Position numbers and translations under genes: made by a program | Part shown: in pieces, positions 1-6,219 of the stretch | Layout: each line of letters starts with the position of its first letter | Numbering within the stretch: position 1 is the first letter of the stretch | Source: Desulfobacteraceae bacterium | Lineage (GTDB): Bacteria > Desulfobacterota > Desulfobacteria > Desulfobacterales > SG8-13 | Assembly (NCBI GenBank): GCA_029287875.1 | Contig: JARFQH010000397.1 | Coordinates: forward strand, 1-6,399 | Direction of reading: 5' to 3' | Length of the DNA: 6,399 bases | Notes under the pieces: model-generated | What the model was told of the DNA's origin: nothing | What the model saw: the letters and a program-made list of their open reading frames with translations, nothing else | Databases searched by the model: none

Positions 1-204
1 ATCCGGTATCTGCCGGTGCCAATCGGTAACTTCCTGAAATGCGTAACCGGCACGAAGCACAACATTTTCCTGGAAAGGCTTGGCATAAATCATGAGACCG
101 ATGGGAAGCCCCTGCTTGGTAAATCCGCACGGGACACTCAAACCGCACATATTTAAGATGTTGCCGATGGCGGTGTTGCGCAAATAGCTGAGGTTTCGCT
201 CCGT
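1..204 (-). pseudogene. C-terminal remainder of the amidase, in frame after an amber codon (runs off window)
   Basis: Reading the minus strand in the amidase frame past the TAG at 207-205 gives 68 further codons with no stop up to the window edge. The translation is plainly the missing C-terminal part of an amidase-signature protein: it contains YLRNTAIGN, then CGLSVPCGF, then GLPIGLMIY and KPFQE, ending in YAFQEVTDWHRQ. These match the conserved late-domain blocks of GatA-like amidases, where the order is LRNT..GN, SLPCGF, GLPIGLQ and a terminal YAYQ helix. With the upstream 402 codons the joined product would be at least 471 residues, near the usual family length, so the true end should lie only a little beyond the window. 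The segment lacks its own ribosome binding site and is unlikely to be translated alone. Confidence 0.85.
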
Positions 205-1413
205 CTAGGTTTCCACATCAGCATCAATTTCGGCGGTCGGCGAGGCCGGGATGGCAGTGGTCGGGACGAGCAAGGCGTCCACGTTTTTCAAGGATACAAC
301 GGCCTTGACCCGCAGGTTCTTCCAAGCGAGATTGTTTTGCAGATATTCGCTGGTCTCAACCGCTTTGCCCTTGATCATGCGATGGGCCACAATCGGATCC
401 AAGCGGTCGAAATGGTCTTCCAACCATTTTTTGTTGAGTGTATAGGCCTCCGCCACGATAATCAATCCTTTGGCGTTGAGCTGGCGGGCCTGTTGGGCTT
501 CAGGAAATTCGATGCTGCTGACCTTGGCCCCCAGATCTTCAAACACCCGGCCGCATTCCCGCACGGCTTTTTCAGTTTCAGGGTCGGCATCCTCCCAGAA
601 GACGCTTTCGGCAAAGGCCAGCCGCATTCCTCGCACGCCGTCTTTTAGATCGTGCAGTACGTCATGAGTCGTCCGGCCCCAGGTGGTTTCGTCGTTCTCA
701 TCGAGGCCCTCAAGGTACTGGTAGACGAGAGCGGCATCTTCCACCGAGCGTGTCAGGGGACCGACCGAATCCAGACTCCAACTCAAGGGATATACGCCTC
801 CACGTCCGATCCGACCGACCGTCGACTTCAAACCCGCCGTGCCGCAAAGCGAGGCAGGGATGCGCACGGATCCGCCGGTATCGGATCCCAGGGCGAGGGG
901 TGTCATTCCGGCGGCGACGGCCACTGCCGACCCGCTGCTGGACCCCCCCGGGACATGAGGAATTTGGCTCCAGGGATTGTGAGGGGTACCGTGATCGTGA
1001 TTGATTCCTACGCCGCCGTAGGCAAACTGGACCGTGTTGGTTTTGCCCAGCAGAATCATTCCGGCCCGGTTAAGCCTGGAAACCGCATGGGAATCAGCGG
1101 CGGCAATATTGTTATCGAGAAGACTTGCTCCGGCAGTCGTCGGCAAGCCCTTGACGTCAAATAAATCTTTAACGACGTAGGGAATGCCGTGCAAAATACC
1201 CGGATCTTTTCCATCTCTTATTTGCTTGTCCGCTGCGGCGGCCTGTTCCAGGGCGCGTTCAGGACATGTCAACCTGAAGGCATTTAATTGGCCATCCAGT
1301 CTACCGATGCGGTCCAGTAAGCTTTGCACCAGCTGGGTTGACGTCATGTCACCCTTGCGGATACCGTCGGCAAGGTCGGTGATGGATCTATAGTGCAAAG
1401 GAAGTCTATCCAT
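205..1413 (-). CDS. Amidase-signature family amidohydrolase, truncated by in-frame TAG
   Basis: This 402-residue frame is an amidase-signature (AS) hydrolase, a cytoplasmic family that cleaves carboxamides or acts in amidotransferases such as GatA. The Ser-cisSer-Lys triad is visible: Lys82 in VVKDLFD, Ser158 in PGGSSSGSA and Ser182 in SDTGGSVRIPA. The 24-residue gap between the two serines matches the family. LHGIPYVVKD and GLKSTVGRI are also typical. The frame stops at TAG (207-205) inside the C-terminal domain, and the family sequence resumes at the next codon, so the open frame lacks about 70 residues needed for the fold. As a plain ORF it is probably a pseudogene, unless the amber is read through or is a sequencing error. 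The start is supported by AAGGAAA seven bases upstream. It is the last gene of the cluster, 141 bp after pdxA2. It is not clearly GatA, since gatB and gatC are not in the window; the substrate is unknown. Confidence 0.88.
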   Translation of the reverse strand: MDRLPLHYRSITDLADGIRKGDMTSTQLVQSLLDRIGRLDGQLNAFRLTCPERALEQAAAADKQIRDGKDPGILHGIPYVVKDLFDVKGLPTTAGASLLDNNIAAADSHAVSRLNRAGMILLGKTNTVQFAYGGVGINHDHGTPHNPWSQIPHVPGGSSSGSAVAVAAGMTPLALGSDTGGSVRIPASLCGTAGLKSTVGRIGRGGVYPLSWSLDSVGPLTRSVEDAALVYQYLEGLDENDETTWGRTTHDVLHDLKDGVRGMRLAFAESVFWEDADPETEKAVRECGRVFEDLGAKVSSIEFPEAQQARQLNAKGLIIVAEAYTLNKKWLEDHFDRLDPIVAHRMIKGKAVETSEYLQNNLAWKNLRVKAVVSLKNVDALLVPTTAIPASPTAEIDADVET

Positions 1414-1420
1414 AGCTGTG

Positions 1421-1427
1421 TTTCCTT
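1421..1427 (-). promoter_or_regulatory. Ribosome binding site of the amidase gene
   Basis: The minus strand reads AAGGAAA here, seven bases before the ATG at 1413. It is a moderate Shine-Dalgarno and supports the chosen start. The heptamer tract of the intergenic repeat starts immediately upstream. Confidence 0.6.
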
Positions 1428-1430
1428 ATA

Positions 1431-1458
1431 GGGTTCAAGGTTCAGGGTTCAACGTTAG
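1431..1458. repeat. Degenerate heptamer tract, GGGTTCA type
   Basis: On the plus strand four consecutive 7-base units read GGGTTCA, AGGTTCA, GGGTTCA and ACGTTAG. The units drift, but the 7-base phase is exact. The tract lies between the amidase ribosome binding site and the left arm of repeat copy A. Confidence 0.65.
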
Positions 1459-1470
1459 AATATCAATGGG

Positions 1471-1564
1471 CGAAAGACGAAAGATTGATTCGCTGCGCTA
1501 TATCTTTTTTGTTAAACAGGCAGAATTCCGATTCCCTTCGTCATTCGTCACTCGTCATTCGTCT
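1471..1564. repeat. Intergenic hairpin repeat, copy A, with TTCGTCA heptamers
   Basis: This copy fills the pdxA2-amidase spacer. Its core at 1478-1509 shares 24 of 32 positions with copy C and 25 of 32 with copy B by eye, ending in the common ATCTTTTT. The left arm at 1471-1483 (CGAAAGACGAAAG) is complementary, with two mismatches, to the right arm at 1535-1547 (CCTTCGTCATTCG). The right arm belongs to a heptamer run TTCGTCA, TTCGTCA, CTCGTCA, TTCGTCT at 1537-1564, which runs across the pdxA2 stop codon into its last codons. No open frame or mobility gene is associated with it. Confidence 0.75.
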
Positions 1565-2601
1565 TTGTCCTTCGCCTTAGACAGCATCGCTCCAAGCTGG
1601 ATCGCCTCGATCATGGATTGCGGATTGGCCCGGCCCTCACCGGCTTTGCCGAATGCGGTTCCGTGATCGACCGAGGTGCGGACAATCGGGAGTCCCAAAG
1701 TGATGTTGACCCCCGACATCTCCCCCCATTGGCCGGTTTTCTCATCATACTGAAACCCGAGAAACTTCATCGGGATATGCCCCTGATCATGGTACATGAC
1801 CACCACGGCATCATACATACCGCCTTTCATCTTCGAAAAAACCGTATCCGCCGGAACCGGCCCCTCGACATCATACCCTTTGCGGCGGGCGGACGCCACC
1901 GCCGGCAGAATTTCCGCATCGTCCTCTTGGCCGAACATGCCGCCCTCTCCGCAATGCGGATTCAATCCTGCCACCCCAATGCGCGGCCGGGATACGCCAA
2001 AATTTTGCAAAGCATCCCAGGTCAGATCGATGACTCGCATAACCCGATCTTTTTTAACCCGATCACAGGCCTCTCGCAGGCTGACATGGGTGGAAACGTG
2101 GGTGACGCGAAAGTTGCCGTGGGTCAGCATCATAGAGTAGTCCCGGGTACCGGTCAGGGTGGCGTAAATCTCGGTGTGTCCGGCATATTGATGCCCGGCA
2201 GCATGAATGGCAGCCTTATTGATCGGGCCGGTAACCGTTCCGTCAATTTTTTTTTCCATGGCCAGTTCAATGACTTTGGCCACGTATTCAAAGGAAGCCC
2301 TACCCTGCTCGGAGGTCACTTCCTTGTAACGCAAGCGATCCAGCGGCATGTTTTTTAAATCCAGAATATCCATGATGCCGTGCGCACCACGGGCATCCTG
2401 TATGCTACCGACCGGATTGAGGGTTAACTTTAGATCGGTGAATCTCAAAACATCTTCCATGACCCGATAATCGCCCACCACAACCGGCCGGGACAGCTCA
2501 TAGATTTCCTTTTTATTTAAGGCCTTGGCCGTAATCTCCGGTCCGATCCCCCCGGGATCGCCGATGGTAATACCCAGGATGGGACGTTTGTCATCAACCA
2601 T
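1555..2601 (-). CDS. pdxA2: PdxA2-type 4-phospho-acid-sugar dehydrogenase (4-hydroxythreonine-4-phosphate dehydrogenase family)
   Basis: This 348-residue protein belongs to the PdxA family of metal-dependent NAD(P) dehydrogenases that oxidise C3 of a 4-phosphorylated hydroxy acid, after which the keto acid decarboxylates. Family motifs run in order: ITIGDPGGIGPEI at the N terminus, TGPINKAAIHAAG near 124-136, AGHTE around His141, THVSL with His172, GLNPHCGEGG with His216, PADTVF, and VMYHDQGH with His271. His172, His216 and His271 correspond to the three metal ligands of E. coli PdxA. The segment around GQWGEMSGVNITLGLP and the adjacent DUF1537 kinase favour the catabolic PdxA2 branch (for example D-threonate 4-phosphate to dihydroxyacetone phosphate) over pyridoxine synthesis; this is inferred from context. 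The ATG is preceded by AGGAGAG at seven bases. The last residues, KDKDE, are encoded within an intergenic heptamer tract. Confidence 0.92.
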   Translation of the reverse strand: MVDDKRPILGITIGDPGGIGPEITAKALNKKEIYELSRPVVVGDYRVMEDVLRFTDLKLTLNPVGSIQDARGAHGIMDILDLKNMPLDRLRYKEVTSEQGRASFEYVAKVIELAMEKKIDGTVTGPINKAAIHAAGHQYAGHTEIYATLTGTRDYSMMLTHGNFRVTHVSTHVSLREACDRVKKDRVMRVIDLTWDALQNFGVSRPRIGVAGLNPHCGEGGMFGQEDDAEILPAVASARRKGYDVEGPVPADTVFSKMKGGMYDAVVVMYHDQGHIPMKFLGFQYDEKTGQWGEMSGVNITLGLPIVRTSVDHGTAFGKAGEGRANPQSMIEAIQLGAMLSKAKDKDE

Positions 2602-2608
2602 ATGTCTT

Positions 2609-2615
2609 CTCTCCT
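2609..2615 (-). promoter_or_regulatory. Ribosome binding site of pdxA2
   Basis: The minus strand reads AGGAGAG, seven bases before the ATG at 2601. It is a strong, well-spaced Shine-Dalgarno and fixes the start. Confidence 0.75.
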
Positions 2616-2673
2616 ACGAATCCTGTGCTTTTATGTAAACTTCACTATGCAAGTATGAGATTCCGCCTGGTCG

Positions 2674-2811
2674 GAACAGCGAACCGCAGAATAACGAATA
2701 TCGAACCACAGAATTTCGAAGGATGGTTTCACTTCGCTCAATCTTTTTAAAATAGATAGAATACATTCCTTCGATATTCAATATTCATGATTCGATATTC
2801 GAAATTCGCTT
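2674..2811. repeat. Intergenic hairpin repeat, copy B, with GAA- and TTC-phased heptamers
   Basis: This copy occupies the middle of the 270-bp spacer between the kinase and pdxA2. On the plus strand GAA recurs at 2674, 2681, 2689, 2696, 2703, 2711 and 2718, that is every 7 or 8 bases. The shared core follows at 2717-2748 and matches copy C at 26 of 32 positions. Then come TTC-phased heptamers at 2770-2811 (TTCGATA, TTCAATA, TTCATGA, TTCGATA, TTCGAAA, TTCGCTT). The two flanks are inverted copies in part: CGAATATCGAA at 2695-2705 is the exact complement of 2791-2801, and TCGAAGGA at 2716-2723 of 2767-2774. An RNA from either strand could fold into an imperfect stem enclosing the core. The rest of the spacer (2616-2673 and 2812-2871) shows nothing I recognise. 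Confidence 0.78.
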
Positions 2812-2871
2812 TTTCAAAGATACTTCTACCATCAGACTGGCCGATTTTCAAGCCAACGGATAGGCTGAACC

Positions 2872-4164
2872 CTAAGCCTTGTAGCCCTTCTCTATCATCG
2901 TTTCATGCAAAACAACCAGCGTATCCTCTCCACCGAATGCACCGGCTTTGGTCACCACCGGCACCCCGTCCAAGGTGCCACCGATAAGCGTGCCCCCCAC
3001 CACACCGGTAACGATTTCTCCAAATATGCGTATTCCTATTCCGTCGGCAGCCGTTAAGGCCGCATCGGCGGTATCCCCACCGGTGAGAAAGAGAAGGCCC
3101 GGTCTGGTTTCCCTAAAAGCCTGCGCCAGAAAGCGTTCCAGTCCTGCCAGCAGTGATTGTGCCGCCTGTTTTTGACTCAGGTGTCGCCCGGAGGCCACCA
3201 ATGGCCGGGAGTAATCGATGGTGACAATAACATGGTTGACGGACAACTTCGAGCGCACCAAAGAAGCATCGTCTAAAATAGCGTCTATCCCCTTTTCATC
3301 AGTCAAAATCCCGGGGTCCAGGGCGATCTCCTCATATGGATAGATCGCCATCAGGGACTCGATTTGCCGTCTGGTTACTTCCGATTTCGTTCCGCACACC
3401 AGCAGGTAATTGCCGCTTCCAGATGGACGCTGACCATGGTTTTTAAGAATCGACCTCGGCGACAAAAGACCGCCCAGGCCGGCGGCCAGGCCGGCTGATC
3501 CCACAGGTAAAATTCTGTGAGAACACGAGTCGATCAGACGAGCAACCCGATCAAGATGTTCCCGGCAGGTCGCATCAAAGACGATGTGCCGGATCCCTTG
3601 CCGGATTTGACGCTTGATCTCATTTCTCAGAACATCCTCCTGACCTTCCAGAAAATTCAAAGCAATATGCCCAACCGGATAACGGCACTGGCGTTGAATA
3701 AGCCGGCACAGGTCAGATTCGATAACGGGCGTGATCGGGTCCCGGGACATTTCAGTCTGCCCAACCGGGATACCGTGAACCAGATGGTTGCCGTTTACGG
3801 TGGTACGCCCCATTTCGGGAAACGCCGGTACGATAAAGCTTGCTTCATACGCCAATTCATCCATGAGCGCTTCGGTCTCCGCTCCCGGATTGCCGCGCAG
3901 ACAGGAATCCATTTTCTTGTATATCCGAAACGGCTTTAATTCTGAGAGTCCGCGAGCGACGGACCTTAGGCGCATTTGCGCGGCCACCATTTCCAAAGCG
4001 CGACTGTTCGTGTATAGCGCGAGGGCAGACCCTGGCGTCGGCGCCACCGCATCAGCCAATTGAAGATAAGATAGCAGAATGGTGTCATCATAAAAAGGGC
4101 AAAACTGCACCCCTGTGTCGGCGGCACCGGTTAAATCATCCGCGATGATGACGATTTGATTCAT
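2872..4164 (-). CDS. DUF1537 four-carbon acid-sugar kinase (OtnK/DtnK family)
   Basis: The protein (430 residues) is an ATP-dependent kinase of the DUF1537 family, which phosphorylates the C4 hydroxyl of acid sugars such as D-threonate or D-erythronate in the cytoplasm. The N-terminal sugar-binding domain opens with IADDLTGAADTG (residues 7-18), followed by KKMDSCLRGNPGAE (83-96) and VPAFPEMGRTTVNG (112-125). VGSAGLAAGL sits near 221-230. The C-terminal nucleotide-binding domain has TGGDTADAAL (361-370), GEIVTGVVGGTL (382-393) and VVTKAGAFGGED (403-414). The length is typical of the family. Which C4 acid is used cannot be told; direct pairing with PdxA2, with no dehydrogenase or isomerase visible, resembles the D-threonate route (inference). 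The start is fixed by the family N terminus, but no Shine-Dalgarno precedes it. It ends at TAG, with TGA eight codons later in frame. Confidence 0.92.
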   Translation of the reverse strand: MNQIVIIADDLTGAADTGVQFCPFYDDTILLSYLQLADAVAPTPGSALALYTNSRALEMVAAQMRLRSVARGLSELKPFRIYKKMDSCLRGNPGAETEALMDELAYEASFIVPAFPEMGRTTVNGNHLVHGIPVGQTEMSRDPITPVIESDLCRLIQRQCRYPVGHIALNFLEGQEDVLRNEIKRQIRQGIRHIVFDATCREHLDRVARLIDSCSHRILPVGSAGLAAGLGGLLSPRSILKNHGQRPSGSGNYLLVCGTKSEVTRRQIESLMAIYPYEEIALDPGILTDEKGIDAILDDASLVRSKLSVNHVIVTIDYSRPLVASGRHLSQKQAAQSLLAGLERFLAQAFRETRPGLLFLTGGDTADAALTAADGIGIRIFGEIVTGVVGGTLIGGTLDGVPVVTKAGAFGGEDTLVVLHETMIEKGYKA

Positions 4165-4175
4165 AACGTTAAAAT

Positions 4176-4271
4176 AATGAGGGACGAAGGATGAAATCGC
4201 TTCGTTCCATCTTTTTCATAAAACCGATAGGATTCCTTCATTCTTCAATCTTCATTCTTCAATCTTCATTT
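4176..4271. repeat. Intergenic hairpin repeat, copy C, with TTCATTC/TTCAATC heptamers
   Basis: This copy fills the dehydratase-kinase spacer. The core is 4185-4216. The left arm 4176-4191 (AATGAGGGACGAAGGA) can pair with the right arm 4234-4249 (TCCTTCATTCTTCAAT) at 13 of 16 positions, counting one G-U pair. The right side continues as five heptamers at 4237-4271: TTCATTC, TTCAATC, TTCATTC, TTCAATC, TTCATTT, so the first four form a perfect 14-bp unit repeated twice. It ends 5 bp from the dehydratase stop codon and starts 11 bp from the kinase start codon, so it makes up nearly the whole spacer. Confidence 0.8.
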
Positions 4272-4276
4272 GATAG

Positions 4277-5950
4277 TTATTCCAGCTTATGCCGGATGAT
4301 GGCCCCTTTATCAGCCGATTCCGCCAGACGCGAATACAAGGCCAAGTAACCGCTTTTAAATTTTGCTGCGGGCCGCTTCCACTTGGTCAGTCGGTTTTGG
4401 ATGTCAGCATCTGAAAGGTGTATATGCAATTTTCGATTGGCAATATCGATGGTAATCTCATCGCCGTCTTCAACAATGGCAAGCGGCCCGCCCTCAGCGG
4501 CTTCAGGGGAAATATGCCCGACAAAACAGCCGTTGTTCGTTCCGGAAAATCGGCCGTCGGTTACCAGGGCGGTCTTCAGCGCCAACCCCCTGCCGTATAG
4601 GAGTTTCATGGCCTTGTACATCTCCCGCATACCGGGTCCCCCTTTGGGGCCTTCATAACGAATGACCACGACCTCACCGGCGGTGACGCTCCCCGCCAGG
4701 ATGGCTTCGTTGGCCGCTTCTTCGGAATTGAAGCAATGGGCCTTGCCGGTGAACATGTGCATGTCCGGCTGAATGGCAGCCGGTTTGGTGACAGCGGTAT
4801 GGGGTGCCAGATTGCCCTTTAGTACCGCAAGCCCACCTTCTTTATGCCAGGGGTCTTCGATCGTTTTGATAATGGTACGCTTGGGTGCCGCCACGTTGGA
4901 AACGTTTTCTGCCACCGTCTTGCCGGTAACGGTTTGCGCATCCCCGTGCAGAATGGGAAGCAGTTCCTTCATAACCGCCGATACACCTCCCGCCTGGTGA
5001 AAATCCGGCACATTGGGGGCGGCAGCCGGATTCATTTTAGCGATGTGGGGGGTGCTGCGGCATAGTTCCTCAAAAAGGTCCATGGTAATTTCACAGTCGG
5101 CTTCGTATCCGATGGCCGGGATATGCAGGGCGACATTGGTCGAACCGCCTATGGCGGTACTGAGACGAATACCGTTTTCAATCCCTTTTTGATTGATCAT
5201 TTGGCGTGCCGTGACACCCGTTTTAACCAGTTCCACAATTTGCCGCCCGGAGGCCTGAGCCACCCGCAGACGCTCGGCATAGGTTGCCGGAATGGTAGCA
5301 CTGCCGGGCAGCGAGATCCCCATGGCTTCAGCGACACAGCACATGGTATTGGCCGTTCCAAGAAAAGAGCAGGAACCGCAGGTCGGACCCGCGCAGTTTT
5401 CCAATGCAACATGAGCAGCTTCATCGATCTTGCCGGTTTTCAACATCCCCAGGCCTTCCATCACGGAGGTGATATCGGAGGAACGTCCATCGAATCGGCA
5501 GCCGCCCTCCATGGGACCGCCCACCACCATAATGGCCGGCAAATCGAGCCTGGCGGCCGCCATTAACATGGCCGGTACGATCTTGTCACAGGAACCCAAA
5601 AGGACGACAGCATCCAGGCGGTGGGCCTGCACCATCAATTCAATGTCATTGGCGATCAGATCGCGGGTGGGCAGGATATAGTGCATGCCTTCATGACCCT
5701 GGGCAATCCCATCGCAGGCGGCAATGACGCCGAATTCCACTGGCGTGCCGCCGGCCTGCCGGATTCCCTGCTGCACATACTCCGAAACCTGGTTTAAATT
5801 GTAGTGCCCCGGCACCACTCGATTCCAGGAGTTGGCGATGCCGATCATCGGACCTTCCAAATCGTGATCGCTGTATCCCATGGCCTTATAAAGTGAGCGG
5901 TGCATCGACCACTCCGGTCGTTCCAGTATTTGTCTGCTGCGCCAATTCAT
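4277..5950 (-). CDS. IlvD/Edd-family dehydratase (dihydroxy-acid or sugar-acid dehydratase)
   Basis: This is an iron-sulfur dehydratase of the IlvD/Edd family, which removes water from a 2,3-dihydroxy acid to give a 2-keto acid. Residues are counted from the ATG at 5965; subtract five for the start preferred here. Seen are IGIANSWNRVVPGHYNL, CDGIAQGHEGM with Asp85, GSCDKIVPAMLM with Cys126, Asp127 and Lys128 (the carbamylated metal ligand in relatives), GPTCGSCS with Cys196, GGSTN, KGGPGMREM with Glu448, and DGRFSGTNNG with catalytic Ser474. Position 53 is Gly where [2Fe-2S] members have a third Cys, as in the oxygen-sensitive E. coli type. AAAGGAG five bases before 5950 decides the start (557 residues); the ATG at 5965 overlaps that site. 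It leads the cluster. It could be biosynthetic IlvD, but the neighbours and divergent segments such as GGCRFDGRSSDITSV suggest a catabolic sugar-acid paralogue (inference). Confidence 0.88.
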   Translation of the reverse strand: MNWRSRQILERPEWSMHRSLYKAMGYSDHDLEGPMIGIANSWNRVVPGHYNLNQVSEYVQQGIRQAGGTPVEFGVIAACDGIAQGHEGMHYILPTRDLIANDIELMVQAHRLDAVVLLGSCDKIVPAMLMAAARLDLPAIMVVGGPMEGGCRFDGRSSDITSVMEGLGMLKTGKIDEAAHVALENCAGPTCGSCSFLGTANTMCCVAEAMGISLPGSATIPATYAERLRVAQASGRQIVELVKTGVTARQMINQKGIENGIRLSTAIGGSTNVALHIPAIGYEADCEITMDLFEELCRSTPHIAKMNPAAAPNVPDFHQAGGVSAVMKELLPILHGDAQTVTGKTVAENVSNVAAPKRTIIKTIEDPWHKEGGLAVLKGNLAPHTAVTKPAAIQPDMHMFTGKAHCFNSEEAANEAILAGSVTAGEVVVIRYEGPKGGPGMREMYKAMKLLYGRGLALKTALVTDGRFSGTNNGCFVGHISPEAAEGGPLAIVEDGDEITIDIANRKLHIHLSDADIQNRLTKWKRPAAKFKSGYLALYSRLAESADKGAIIRHKLE

Positions 5951-5955
5951 GGTCG

Positions 5956-5962
5956 CTCCTTT
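5956..5962 (-). promoter_or_regulatory. Ribosome binding site deciding the dehydratase start
   Basis: The minus strand reads AAAGGAG, five bases before the ATG at 5950. The alternative ATG at 5965 lies just upstream of this site and has only a poorly spaced AAGG before it, so initiation at 5950 is preferred. Confidence 0.75.
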
Positions 5963-5998
5963 CATTGGCCTTAATTGAGTTAAAAACTGAATTTAAGG

Positions 5999-6027
5999 TG
6001 TATTTTGCTTATTTTTCATAGTTTCAA
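5999..6027 (-). promoter_or_regulatory. Weak candidate sigma-70-like promoter for the gene cluster
   Basis: The minus strand has TTGAAA at 6027-6022, a 17-base A-rich spacer and AATACA at 6004-5999, about 50 bases before the dehydratase start. The -35 matches the consensus at 5 of 6 bases but the -10 at only 3 of 6. It lies in the right place for the cluster promoter, but this AT-rich leader could give such a match by chance. Confidence 0.22.
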
Positions 6028-6099
6028 ACTTCAGCGGACAAATGACAGCGTTCAGATGACAGATATTGGAATTCAGAAGTGGGAAGGCGGGATTCAGAA
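6023..6099. repeat. Degenerate heptamer tract, TTCAG/GACAG type
   Basis: Eleven 7-base units can be laid end to end on the plus strand: TTCAAAC, TTCAGCG, GACAAAT, GACAGCG, TTCAGAT, GACAGAT, ATTGGAA, TTCAGAA, GTGGGAA, GGCGGGA, TTCAGAA. TTCA occurs at 6023, 6030, 6051, 6072 and 6093, with gaps of 7, 21, 21 and 21, so the phase is kept without slippage. Confidence 0.68.
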
Positions 6100-6219
6100 T
6101 TTTTTCCTTTTCTCACATCCGCAACCCGATGTATTTTTTTTCGACTGCCACATCTTCGCCGCGCCATAGTCCCGCCCTATCGGACGACGGCGGGTCTCAA
6201 TTCCGAATTCTTTTATAAG

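Noticed and set aside
205..207. Selenocysteine or programmed frameshift as the cause of the amidase stop
   Set aside because: The codon is TAG, not TGA, and the frame continues unchanged directly after it, so neither mechanism fits.
652..1164. 170-residue plus-strand open frame opposite the amidase
   Set aside because: Antisense to the catalytic core of the amidase, with a compositionally odd translation and no family resemblance.
1618..2358. 246-residue plus-strand open frame opposite pdxA2
   Set aside because: It is antisense to a gene with full PdxA family motifs, has no domain I recognise and no good ribosome binding site; it is a shadow of the real gene.
4237..4271. Tandem 14-bp repeat as a CRISPR remnant or iteron origin
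   Set aside because: The units abut without spacers, there are no cas or replication genes, and the same heptamer rhythm occurs in every gap of the window.
6133..6141. Run of eight T as terminator evidence
   Set aside because: No stable inverted repeat lies directly before it on the plus strand, and on the minus strand it is an A-run.
6171..6194. CCCGCC and GGCGGG as a possible terminator hairpin
   Set aside because: Only six base pairs with a 12-base loop, no T-run directly after it on either strand, and the same CCCGCC can also pair with 6086-6092.
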